Shown: one piece after another, positions 1 through 10,656 of the stretch
Position numbering within the stretch: position 1 is the stretch's first letter
Layout of the letters: each line of letters opens with the position of its first letter
Assembly (NCBI GenBank): GCA_014529385.2
Contig: CM043942.1
Span: 811,001-875,000, forward strand
Origin: Adiantum capillus-veneris
Taxonomy: Eukaryota > Streptophyta > Polypodiopsida > Polypodiales > Pteridaceae
Length of the DNA: 64,000 nt
Reading direction: 5' to 3'
Notes under the pieces: generated by a model
What the model was told of the DNA's origin: nothing
Seen by the model: only the letters and a program-made list of their open reading frames with translations
Database searches by the model: none
Position numbers and translations under genes: made by a program

Positions 1-829
1 AAATATATGGTCTAGGATTTTCTCTTCTAAGATTGTGACAATCTTATTTTATTGGGTTAAAAGTGCTTCGAGTAACACTACAACCTTTTCTTTTTCTTTA
101 ACTTCAGATTTTTTGATGTAGCTAAGTTGTGTGACTAGGCTCATAAGTCTATGGTGAGACTTGCAATATCCTAGTCTCCACAATCTTGAGATTTTAAGAG
201 TCCCCAAAATGGGATTAGTGGGTCCTATTTATATATTTCCGCACGGGAGTCAAAGTGGTCATACAATCACACATCATTGGGTAATTGATGGTAACTTTGC
301 CAAGTAGCTCATCCAGGAAAACCCCCATGCAAGGCATCTGTACGAGCTTGTTTCCACCTTCTACATCCTCCTCCCCTTTCTTGAATTTTTTCATATACAA
401 ATTTTCTGATTCGGATCTAGCTTCACCTCTTTCGCTTAGGCTTTCACTTATCTGGAGCCTTCTTTACTTCAGCATTTTGAACAATTTGAACTAGTGGTTG
501 TACAGGTCAGACCATTAGTTTTGTTGTTGAAGACTGTTGGAGGTTTTATTTTCCTTCTGAGAGATTTGATAGATGGCTTCTTGCTCTAGTTTCTCCCTTC
601 CTTGGGGAGTCACTATAATAAAAAAATATCTATCACGTGGGTTCAATTGTAGGAATTATTTTATACGTGCACGCAACAAAGGATGTTGAAAAAATGATAT
701 GCAGATTGAATCGAAAAAGGGTCCCTTTTATCGATGAAAAATTCACAACTAAGGGGTTTATAAATAGTCTTTAAAATGCATGCGATATATAGATTTTACA
801 TATAGTGATCTCTTGAGCTCCTTCCATTC
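1..829. other. Unassigned flank upstream of G1 LTR
   Basis: AT-rich sequence with only short open frames (for example 62 codons on the minus strand at 215-400) and no motif I recognise. It has no tandem repeats and no RNA-gene-like structure that I could see. It is probably intergenic or old TE remains. Confidence 0.4.
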
Positions 830-1132
830 TGTTTACATCTCCGTTACATATGGTGTGTTGATTATTTATTTGATTGAGTCATAGACCGGGCTTGTCGGTC
901 CAATAGGTGCGTAGGTGATTGCCGATGAGAGGTGCACCACTTATCTTATTTTTTCAGTAGTTTTGCAACGACCAGCCACCACTGTGGGCGCCCATGTGTG
1001 AATGGGTCAAACTCTTATAAAAGGTCCATTTGACTTAAAAATCCTCCTTTGAGGTGTAAGATAAGAAGTGCTCTTGATCCATCTTTTTCTCCTTCTCCTT
1101 TGTGTGCTCATGGGTGTATGTGTGTGTGCGCG

Positions 1133-1217
<85 letters not shown>

Positions 1218-1443
1218 GTGATCGAGCATTGCGGCGGCGAGGCGGTTGAGATCGGCATCGGTGGTGGCTCCTTCTTCTTCCCAGCATAGGATCCTTCACG
1301 ACGGAAGCATTGAGCGGTGAGTGACACACCATTGTTTCTTTTAGCTTGCTAGGACTCTCTAGTTGTGTGCTTGCAGCCTTTCGAGGCTCGCACATAGTGC
1401 ACATGCAAGTTTCCAGCCTCCGATAAGTGTGACAAAGTGCACA
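830..1443 (+). repeat. 5' LTR of G1
   Basis: The right boundary is set by the primer site that follows ...GTGCACA. The left boundary (TGTTTACATC) is inferred from an inverted relative at 58,334-58,902, which begins TGTTAACCC just after a polypurine tract. The two copies share long blocks, such as the stretch beginning ATTATTTATTTGATTGAG, the CCAATAGGTG region and the GAGGCTCGCACA region. The LTR carries a (GA)40 microsatellite that is short in the relative. Confidence 0.75.
1136..1215 (+). repeat. (GA)n microsatellite, 80 bp
   Basis: Uninterrupted GA dinucleotide run inside the G1 LTR. It produces spurious R-E and L-S repeat reading frames on both strands that should not be annotated as genes. 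Confidence 0.97.
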
Positions 1444-1447
1444 TTTT

Positions 1448-1465
1448 TGGTGCCGTTGCCGCGGA
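1448..1465 (+). other. Primer-binding site of G1, tRNA-Asp-like
   Basis: TGGTGCCGTTGCCGCGGA lies 4 bp after the LTR end. It differs at two positions from the plant tRNA-Asp 3'-end complement used by Athila/Tat elements (TGGCGCCGTTGCCGGGGA, from general knowledge). Confidence 0.7.
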
Positions 1466-2364
1466 CTACCTTGCATTAAGCTTGAGGAGCACTCAGTGCT
1501 ACCTCTCGAAGCCTTTCTTCCATTTGTTTTCATGCTTTTGTCTGAGTTTGTGTGAGAAATGTTAAGTGATTGTAATGCGCAGTTGTAGCAGGTTTTTGTA
1601 AGCTATGTAAGTGCTGCATTGTACTTGTTTTTGCTAGATTTGTTAGATCTGTAAATGCAAATCTGTTAGTTAGTGTTTAGACCAGTAATATGTAGTATAC
1701 AGAGAGTAGTAGGGTAGACAGTGAGAAGGTTGACTATCTGTGAGTGTACAATTATGTGTTAGACAGTGTGTTAGCAGAGGTAATTAGTGTTAATTAACTA
1801 TGCTAGCTGTGTATTAGTTGCAAGGAGGTTAAAAATAGTTAGACAAAACTGCTATGTGCGCGTGTGAGCTCGACATCCACGTGCAACATTATCCACTGAT
1901 TTTTTTAAAAAAAAGTTTTAAAAAAAGAAAAAACTCAAAATTAAAAAAAAGTTATCTTAAAAGAAAGGATCCGGATCCGGATCATTCCCTACACCTCGAG
2001 CCCAAGCCCGAGCCCAAGCCTAAGCCGAGGCCTAGGACTCAGTCCTTAGTCTCATGATATACACACTACTTTATATATAAAGACTAGGACCTCAAGTGAA
2101 GGGAGGGCATGTGGGACAAGTTCCTCAAGTCCTCCACCATTCCCTTCACACTCACCCTTTGGACTTACTAATTCTAGCCCTCTTTCCACCTAGAAAAAGA
2201 CAAGTTTTAGGATTCTGAGGACTGTACGTAACCGAATCGGAGGGCTATAAAGCACGCCATGTCTCTGTAGCCAAGACGCTCGTTTTGAGCTATCACATGC
2301 CATATTCTGTGGCTTGGTTAAAAAAGAGACCAAGAAATTTAGATTATAAACACCTAAAAACTAG
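1466..2364 (+). other. G1 leader, non-coding
   Basis: Untranslated leader between primer site and gag. It includes an A-rich stretch near 1,905-1,965, three tandem GGATCC-like units near 1,967-1,983 and an imprecise AAGCCCGAGCCC repeat near 1,999-2,035. No gene was seen. Confidence 0.5.
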
Positions 2365-5300
2365 GTGGGCGGCCTTCACGGGAACTCACCAATGCTTCTA
2401 GAGTGTGGAGGTCACATGCGCCTACGCTCTGGTCATGTGCTAGAGGGTGAGTACATAGAGAGTGTTTCCGTTTACACGGGCACTCATTATTCCTCTACCT
2501 TAGGCTCTAGGCCCTCAGTGGGAACCCAAGGTAGTACCACTCAAGACGCACATATTGCGTCTAGTGAATCTTCCTTTGACTACGACATCATGGGGGGTTA
2601 CCCGATGCCTAATCTCAATAGTTCAAGCCAAGACATGCATGCCATGGGCCCACGATTCGCGTCGAGCGTGCTTAGCCGCTTGAAGGAAACTTTTAGTAGA
2701 GCCACTCGCTCCGAACATGGATCTAAAGATATAAATGAGGGGGGTGGGAAAGTAAATTCGTCGTTCATGACCAACGTAGACCCCATGCTCTTGGAGAGTG
2801 TGCACGTGAATACTCCATTCATTGCACCCCCTGACTCTTCAGAGCTATTCTCCTCAAGGGTTATATTACCAGATGGTAGAAGCCTTGCCAAAGTGCAAGA
2901 GGTTGAGTGGTATATCATTGTGGCTAGGGAAAAGGAAATCAAGAGCTTACGTAGGGCGGAGCAGTGAAGAGAGTTAAAAGCAAAAGCCCCTATGTCAACA
3001 TACATGCTAGGCGAGCAATCGAGTGCTCTTGAATTAGCGACCACTAAGGACCAATCCATAGAGAGCCACATTGCATCTAGTTCAAAGGACACCCCTAGTA
3101 CCTCAATCCTAGATGGAGAGTTTCTAAATGAGATCTGGGAGTATGAACTATAAACGAAGACTTTGATCGGCCTATACACAAGTCACACCTATCACATGGG
3201 TTGGTTAGATGTCCTACAATTCACGACGGGTGCTACTAGTGTAGAGGATCAACAACAAAGAGTTTGTGAGGTCATCCATAGGGTTATTGAGCTGGAGACA
3301 CAGAACAAGGGATCCACATGCCTTCAATGGGTCTCATGAGATTCTTGGATACAGGGAAGTCTAAGAAACCACAAATGGAGACTCCCTCGGTAAGCCCGAT
3401 GGATCCTCCATTTGTTGTTTCACCAAGAGTCTCAGTACAATCTGAGCCCATAAGTGATAGCTTTACCTTTCCAAGTCTAGCTCATCTTTCTCTTCATGAA
3501 ACCATGGCTACCATGCCTACCCCAGTGATGGCATGCCAACAAACATGCCATGGACCTCATTTGTTAATAAAGCACCACTACATGGTAGCTCAATGCCTGC
3601 AATAGTACCTACAAGAGTGTACCAATCATATACACCTATGGGTCCTCGTGCTCATGTAGCTCATATCTCTCCCACTGTTTCAACAACTTATGCTCCACAA
3701 CCACAACATCCAAGCTCTTATTTCAATGAGGCCATACCAGCTACCACGTCTGTTATGCCTAGGGCCACACATATGAACTTTGGGCCACCACATGGCAAAA
3801 CACCATACCAAACTTGGAACCCAAGGGCTTCCTATACGCCAAGCCCAATGCCAATACCTACTCCACATGTAGTCCTGAGAGCGCCTTTACCCACGATGCC
3901 TCCTCACTTAGGTGAATTGAAAACATTTTCTCAAGCTATCGGTCGGTCTATTGCTGAGAATGTGTAATGCACTTGATAGAGAGCCTAGAAGTAAGGCAAT
4001 ATAAATGACCTGCATGAGAGTAATGCTTTAAGCCTGACCTTGATTGGAAAGGATGGGGATTGGTATAGAACCCTAAGGGTGGAAGAAAAAAGGATTTACT
4101 CTACTCTTAGGAGACTGTCCTTGAAAGAGTACATACGAGAGGGAGTACTTTGGGGTGTAGCATCTCAGCTCTAGAAATACCAATGAGAGGAAGGAGAGTC
4201 TGTGAGAGACCTTATTAGTCGCTTGAAGCATTTGAATTTTCGATGTCATCCAAATGAGCACTTCAATAATAACCAATTGCTCGATAGATTCATCAGGGGA
4301 GTATGACATGAGGATATCTACAATGGCCTAGTCATTAGAGGTATCACCATTTGGAAAGCAGTCACCACCAATGCGATCCAATTGGAGGACAACTTAATGA
4401 TTCAAGGAGCAAGAGTGTCTATTGAGCCTAAATCTACTAGCTTGCAAGCATCGGGACATGAGCCAATGACCATAAAGCCTATTGCTAAAGAGCCAAAGAT
4501 ATCAGAGATGACTTTAGCAGATCTCACAAAGGCCATTCAAGAAAGTCTTAGAGAAAATCGCGCTCCACAAAACAATCATATGTATCCAATAAGGGAGCAA
4601 CAATGATGCTCAGTTTGCTATGGTCCGCATAGTACCAGTGAATGCCCTACGTTTAGAGTAAAATTTAATGGGAATTGCAATGCCTGTGGGAGGCATGGTC
4701 ATCAAGCTAAGGATTGCATAGTATTTAAATGCATAATGGACAATAGACCAACCTTAGCATGTACGGACACACCTCGAGTGCTTGCATTGATGCCGACTCC
4801 ACCTCTTGGAGAAACATCACAACACATGGTCCCTAGGGCCCAAAATGTTGTTCAAACAACACCCTTACGACCTCCTATGCTAGGACTACAACCCCCACAT
4901 CCGAGAATCACTTCTGTGAATCATGTGGGTTGTGAGTCATCTATTGTTGGTTTGGAAGGCTCTGAGGAAGATATAGACCCTAATATTTCCTATGGGATTG
5001 ATGCACTTGAAGAAAGTCCACAATATTACATGGAACACTATTGGGGACAAGTCAAACCTGTCTATCAAGTAGTTGCTCTTACTACAAGAGGCCAAAATAT
5101 CAATTACATTGCCAAGAGACAACCTCTTCACTGCTATGAGTGTGGAGGTCCACATCGTGTAGTGAGTGTTGTATTAGGCTACAAAAGAATGCCACCCTAA
5201 TGCAAACCAATCAAGCGAGCACGTCTATAACGCCGATACTCTTGTGTAATTGATGTGGCATAGATCATTTGTTTGCCCAGTGTCCTAATAATCCAAATGA

Positions 5301-5690
5301 GCCAAAGATAACGCCATTGAATTTAATTGAGGTTGTTGAGGAGCCAACACGAAGTATGCATGTGGTACCAGTCAATGTACTCACACGATTGATGCTCCAA
5401 AACCAAAATTATATTCTTGAAGAAAGAGAAACAATATCAATTTCCCAATCTCAGAAGAAGAAGAAAACATGAAGCAAAAGATCGCAAAAAGCAGTGAAGT
5501 CAGACCCCAGTTCAAAGACCAACATAGGGACTGGTGATGACTCCTTATATTTGAATGACGCTGAAGAGGATTCTGATTCAGGTGAAACCATGGAGACTAA
5601 AACGACCACTAGTAAACAAACAAACAAGAAATATTGCCATGAGCCACAATGGCCAGGACACAAGAAGAAGATATGAACTTACCCAAACCC
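2365..5690 (+). pseudogene. G1 gag polyprotein, degraded
   Basis: Capsid and nucleocapsid region in several pieces. A 200-codon N-terminal frame (2,365-2,967) is followed by Pro-rich frames to 3,967. A capsid-like segment at about 4,180-4,380 reads VRDLISRLKHLNFRCHP. A typical zinc knuckle at 4,675-4,716 reads CNACGRHGHQAKDC. Further knuckle-like motifs occur before it (CSVCYGPHSTSEC), near 5,130 (CYECGGPH) and near 5,245-5,283 (CN*CGIDHLFAQC, with a TGA inside). Several knuckles are more than usual for Ty3 gag. Most stops could be former CGA or CAA codons. The protein would have packaged element RNA. Confidence 0.75.
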
Positions 5691-5727
5691 TACAAAGGAG
5701 ATCGAGAAAGTTAAGAAATTAAGGAGT

Positions 5728-6660
5728 TTGGTAGAAGAGAACCAAAGGGATCTAGAGCTGGCACCTAGGCAGATTCAGATTATCGACACAGTGTTCCCTA
5801 CGAGAAATCAACCTCACAAAGACCATAGACCACTAGCCATACCCAGTTTCATCCAAGAAGAAAGTGACTTTAAGTCATGGGAAAGTGGGCGCACTCCCTT
5901 CTTGTTGGAGAGAATGTTTACAGAGGGACTAACTGACCCTATCGAGGAAATGGAGATCCCATCTTCCCCAAGTCAAGGGATTGAAGCTCAGAAAGTACCA
6001 TTAAATATTGCCAAATTAATGGATTTCATGGCTTCAGAAGTTAGAACCACCATCATGTCCAAACTATATGGAGACCCTGAGCTATTCTTAGCTCTTCGAG
6101 CTTTCCACAATGGAGAACTGAGAGTCGGGCTACCACAATTTGCACAAATGGATGGAGCTAGGGAGGTGCCGATAGAGGGAGAACACTTAGATCCACAACC
6201 CAACCGAGATGAGAACTCTGTTGTAGAAATACCTGTTAACAAGTTGGGACAATACTTTGAAGGCAATGAATACAATGCGACCATACCAATCACTACCAAG
6301 GGATTAACTATGAAGGGAATCCTTGATGGTGGCGTCGGGGTTAGCATTGTGACTAAAAATTGCTAGGAAACTATGGGAAGACCTCACCTCGGGACTACAA
6401 ACATAGTAATAAAGATGGCCAATGGAACTATTGTTAAACCTATTGGGATGCTAGAAGATCTCAAGATCAAGGCCTCTGGACACTAAATAAGAAATACCTT
6501 CATTGTTATGGATTTTTACAAGCACACTATGTCATCTAAGATGATCTTAGGACGTCCTTTCATGAGGGAAGCAAAAATGGTGCATGACTGGTCTAAAAAC
6601 CATGTCTACTTGCAGTTCCAAAATTCTATCATTCAAGTTGATCTTGTAACCGGTTGAGCA
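5728..6660 (+). pseudogene. G1 retropepsin (protease) region
   Basis: A 212-codon frame ends in GILDGGVGVSIVTK, which sits where an aspartic protease would have LLDSGAGVNLI. The Asp is kept but the D-[ST]-G triad now reads D-G-G. After a stop the same domain continues with MILGRPFMREAKMVHDW near 6,540-6,595, the typical C-terminal ILG segment of plant Ty3 proteases. The enzyme would have cleaved the gag-pol polyprotein. It is probably inactive because of the altered triad and stops. Confidence 0.75.
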
Positions 6661-7587
6661 CATCCTCTAGGGAGCAAATTTATAATTGATCATAGATCTG
6701 ACACCATAGTTCACTCGGCCCCATTGCAGTATTGTTACACATGTAAAATGCACACTGATGTTGGGGAAGATTCTCCTTATATGGATGTTCTACCTGGGAT
6801 GACTGAGTTTGACAATGTGGATTGGGTCCACCTAGCAGCAACCATAGACACTTGGGGCAATAGGTGGATGACCTGGGTAACACTAGAGGAGGATGAAATG
6901 CCACAACTCATACCCTTAAATATGATAGGAGCAATGCATATAGCTTCTGATGACCTACAAGATGAAGGCTTGACTGACATGGGAACTAGTAGTGTCTCAC
7001 AAGAGTATAGCCCACACAATTCAGAGTCAGAATCATCAATTGAAATTGAATCTGAAAATGAAGAATCTGAGTTAAATATTGGTGCAAATGTGGGCACAAA
7101 CCATTCAGGGCCCAGTTGTACCCTCGATGACAATCTATCCAAGAGAACAAAAGACACAACTAGCGATTCATCCAGTGACTCTTCACTAGAGATCGTCCAT
7201 AATCTAAATTTAGACAAGAAGAGTAAGAGATATAAGAGGTGATGATATCGAGCAAATATGCATGCTAGAATAAATGAAAAGAAATCTACCGCAGAATGGC
7301 TAAATTATATAGGGACATGTGATGCTCATCAAAAGCTGGTAGATAACTGGGGTGAATACCTTCAAAGCGTTATGTGGTGTATTCCACAACCCATTGACAT
7401 TGCACAACTAGAGGCTACAGAGAAGCCAGAGTTGAGCCGTACTATAAGGAGATGACAAAATCAAGAATCAACTCAACAACAAAAGGAAGCGGATGAGAAA
7501 TCACAGTCCATAGAACAACAAGACCCCACAGACTTACACCCTGCACCTGATCATTTCAAATCCTACACTACAGAGGAACGTAAGGTT
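6661..7587 (+). pseudogene. G1 acidic linker between protease and RT
   Basis: Two open stretches (6,724-7,242 and 7,258-7,455) encode an acidic, Ser-rich segment with no recognisable domain. They lie exactly between protease and reverse transcriptase, so I read them as the variable pol linker of G1. A stop at about 7,453 separates them from the RT frame. Confidence 0.5.
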
Positions 7588-8729
7588 GTGTATACAAAGG
7601 CCCAAAGAAAACCTATCGATGGAAGGAATGGAGTGTATGAAGGTCCCACAATAGTTAAGAAAATAGAGCTAGCAGACCCAGGTGAGGAGTCCAAACTTGT
7701 CTTCATTGCTCAAGACATGATAGAGACTGAGGAGTGTGTACTTAGAGAACTTCCCAAGGAATTCAAGGATAAATTTGCTTGGACATATCATGCTATGAAA
7801 GGTGTTCCACCGACTGTGGTGCAACACACGATTCCCATGAAGAGCATGGCTAAACCAGTCCAGCAACAACCCTACCCAATGAATCCTAAGTATGCGAAGA
7901 TTGTTCAAGAAGAGATTTAAAAGCTTGTCGAATGCAGATTCATATATCCTATTGAGCACTCAGAATGGGTGTCTCCAACACTTATTGTGCCAAAAAAGAA
8001 TGGGAAACTTAGAGTGTGTGTGGATCTCAAGAAGTTCAATGCCGCCACTAGGAGGGACCATTACCCCTTGCCATATTCAGAACATGTGCTTGAAAGAGTT
8101 ACAGGAAAGGAAGCTTAGAGCTTTTTAGATGGGTACTCTAGCTACAATCAAATCACAATTGCGCTAGGAAACCAAGCTAAAACTACTTTTATAATCAAAT
8201 TTGGAGTGTTTGCATTTTGTGTTTGGCTTTTGGCTTAACCAATGCCCCTACTACCTTCCAAAGATTGATAAACATTGCTTTTAGGGAATATTTGAGAGAG
8301 TTTTTCACATCTTTCTTAGATGACCTTTGTGTTTATTCCTCTTGAGAAGAACATCTATCATGTTTATGAAAAGTGTTTGAGAAGTGTAGATTGTATCGCA
8401 TCTCCTTAAAACCTTTCAAATGCCAATTTTGGGTTAAACATGGAGTCATTTTAGGGCATATAGTGTCCAAAAATGGGATTTCCACAGATGAGAGAAAAAT
8501 TAAGGCCATTGCTAATTTACCTCCACCTACAAACTATAAAGGAGTTCAAAGGTTCATAGCCCATGTTGGTTATTACAAGCGGTTTATTTTAAACTTTGCC
8601 GAAATAGCTCGCCCTTTGTACAAACTTCTTATTGAGTTCCACTGGACCGCGGAGTGTGACCATGATTATGAGTCATTGAAAAATCCCTTGAAAGCACTCC
8701 CATTCTACGAGTTTCCGATTGGAATGTAA
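7588..8729 (+). pseudogene. G1 reverse transcriptase, degraded
   Basis: RT motifs appear in order: VPKKNGKLRVCVDLKKFNAA (about 7,990-8,047), FLDGYSSYNQI (about 8,122-8,155), the [11 protein letters not shown] block (about 8,240-8,275), the catalytic box [11 protein letters not shown] (about 8,308-8,341) and the thumb FKCQFWVKHGVILGHIVSKN. The YxDD box reads FLDD, so both catalytic Asp remain. Frame is broken by a TAA at 7,918-7,920 (former CAA), a TAG near 8,117 and at least one shift near 8,100. In function it would copy element RNA into cDNA in virus-like particles. Confidence 0.85.
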
Positions 8730-9160
8730 TTTTTCATGTGCATATTGATGCATGAAACTTTGCTATTGGGTGTGTTCTAGCTCAATCGGGAGAACATAAA
8801 TTGGACTACCCCATTAGCTTTGCAAGTCGTCAATTAAATGATGCTGAGAGCAATTACACCACTATAGAACGGGAAGGTTAGCGATGATTTATGTAGTGAA
8901 GAAATTTCGCTACTACCTTCTTGCCAACAAGTTCTTTTTCTATGTTGATCATCAAGCATTGTTGTATCTAGTAAATAAACCTTGTTCCATGGGAAGAATT
9001 ACACGAATGTTGTTAATTTTTCTTGAGTTTGATTTTACCGTTACGGTGAGACCCAATAAAAGACATTTCATGCGGATCCTTTGTCTCACATACCCAATGG
9101 TGAAGCCCCTATTGGAATTAATGATGAATTGCCCGATACTTCCCTGTTCCTAGTAGAGAC
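8730..9160 (+). pseudogene. G1 RNase H region
   Basis: It directly follows RT. Recognisable pieces are FHVHIDA, a stop, then FAIGCVLAQ (matching TDASxxGIGAVL), TTIEREG near 8,859-8,880, and FFFYVDHQALLYLV near 8,932-8,975 (matching the TDHQAL motif). A stop at 8,880 and later frame loss inactivate it. Confidence 0.75.
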
Positions 9161-10656
9161 CATGCCTGAATGGACTAAGAAGATTGTGAAATTTGTAGCT
9201 AACAATTTTCCATCCAAGGAGCTTCATAAGGATATAGCTCAAAAACTTTAAAAGAATGTGAACCTTACTCTCTCATTGCAGGAACTCTCTATAAGCTAGG
9301 GAAGGACGATATTCTTAGATGTTGTGCCCCTGAGGATGAGTATTGATACATACTGCAAGAAGCCCACATGGGTATAGCCAAATAACCTTTCTTAGGGGAA
9401 CTAATTGCTAGAAAGGTGTTGGAATCAGGCTATTGAGACGGGAGGCATCCTCGTGGTGTTTCCAGTGGCGGACGGGTGAGTAACGCGTAAGAACCTGCCC
9501 CTGGGAGGGGTACAACGGCTGGAAATGGTTGCTAATACCCCATACGCTGAGGAGCAAAAGGGAGGGATCCGCCCAAGGAGGGCTTGCGTCTGATTAGCTT
9601 GTTGGTGGTGGCCTACCTTATTCAAGGATGCATCACTTTTTGCAAAAGGGTGTGATGAATGCCAACATTACAAGAGCACACAACACAAGGATAAGATGTC
9701 CTTACGTCCTGTTAAAGTGACTCAATCATTTGAAAAATGGGATTTAGACTTTGTAGGCCCGATTAGTCCGGTAGCTCTTAACACTCAATCTTGATATATT
9801 ATTATTTCCACTGACTATGTGACATGGGCGGAAGCCAGAGCGACATGCAAGGCTGATGCGAGGTCAACTACCAAGTTTCTCTTGAGAACATTATTACATG
9901 ATTTGGTTGTCCCTTTGAGATTGTGAGTGACAATGGTACTCATTTTATAAATGGACCGATGAAGGAACTCACTACCAACTTCATGATAGCCCACCATAAG
10001 TCTACACCTTATTATCCATAAACAAATGGCCAAGTTGAGAGCACTAACAAGACCTTAATTTCTATCTTGACCAAAACAATGGAAGCTCATCGCAAAGATT
10101 GGGATTTGAAGCTGATATCAGCTCTATGGGCTTATTGTACTTCTTACAAAGTGGCTATTAATTGTACACCATTCAAAATGGTATATGGCCAAGACGCAGT
10201 TATGCCATGGGAATTTGTAATTCCTAATCTGCGAGTAGCTTCACAAGAACATTGGGATGGTAACCCTTTAGTTGAGCACTTATATATCCTTGAGAGGTTA
10301 GATGAAGAAAGACAATTGGCTATGAAAAATGCACTTGTGGAGAAAAGAAATGGTTTGACCGTCATTTAAAGAACAAGGATAGCAAGGTTGGGGATAAAGT
10401 CCTTCTGTATGGAGTGCGTAACGAGAAGAAAAACCCGAAATATGCGGGAAAAGGACCATCTAGAGTATGCAAAATCACCCCACAAGGTACCATCCCTGTG
10501 GAAACTCTTGATGGAGTTGAAACCATTGAACTCCTCAGTGGGAGTGAATTTAAAAGATATTATGATCCTTTAAGCCAAGAGGAGCTACGAGCCATCCATA
10601 AAAAAAAAGACAGCAAAGGCACAAAGATAATTGAAGAAGATACAAGCTCAAGCTGA
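9161..10656 (+). pseudogene. G1 integrase, interrupted by plastid DNA
   Basis: The HHCC zinc-binding module begins with AHMGIAK and ends with GCDECQHYKS, but plastid 16S sequence sits inside it. The catalytic core shows STDYVTWAEA (first Asp), SDNGTHFING (second Asp) and TNGQVESTNK (Glu), near 9,806, 9,932 and 10,022. The frame continues to 10,369, then the C-terminal segment at 10,414-10,656 (YAGKGPSRVCKI) ends the pol ORF. TGA at about 9,793 and TAA at 10,019-10,021 replace former CGA and CAA codons. Confidence 0.85.
9435..9609 (+). other. rrn16 (fragment): Plastid 16S rRNA gene fragment (NUPT)
   Basis: The stretch contains GTGGCGGACGGGTGAGTAAC, GTAAGAACCTGCCC, GCTAATACCCCATACGCTGA, GGAGCAAAAGG and GTCTGATTAGCTTGTTGGTG, in 16S rRNA order. 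GTGGTGTTTCCAGTGGCGGACG is, from memory, plastid-like rather than typical of free-living bacteria. It is on the + strand, is only part of the 5' domain, and is flanked on both sides by G1 integrase. Joining the flanks would give the expected G-Y-W-W-P run of Ty3 integrases, so it is a later insertion. The junctions show TTGG-type microhomology. Confidence 0.88.

Noticed and set aside
1007-1533. Several open frames over the GA tract with long L-S or R-E repeats
   Set aside because: They are translations of a dinucleotide microsatellite and part of an LTR, open in several frames at once.
3680-3868. Minus-strand Trp-rich frame
   Set aside because: Antisense of the Pro-rich gag segment.
9435-9609. 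Functional rRNA gene or bacterial contamination
   Set aside because: Only about 175 bp, with both flanks in retrotransposon integrase that rejoins across it; a plastid insertion is simpler.
9425-9625. 66-codon minus-strand frame across the rDNA fragment
   Set aside because: Shadow of the plastid 16S fragment, which is structural RNA sequence.
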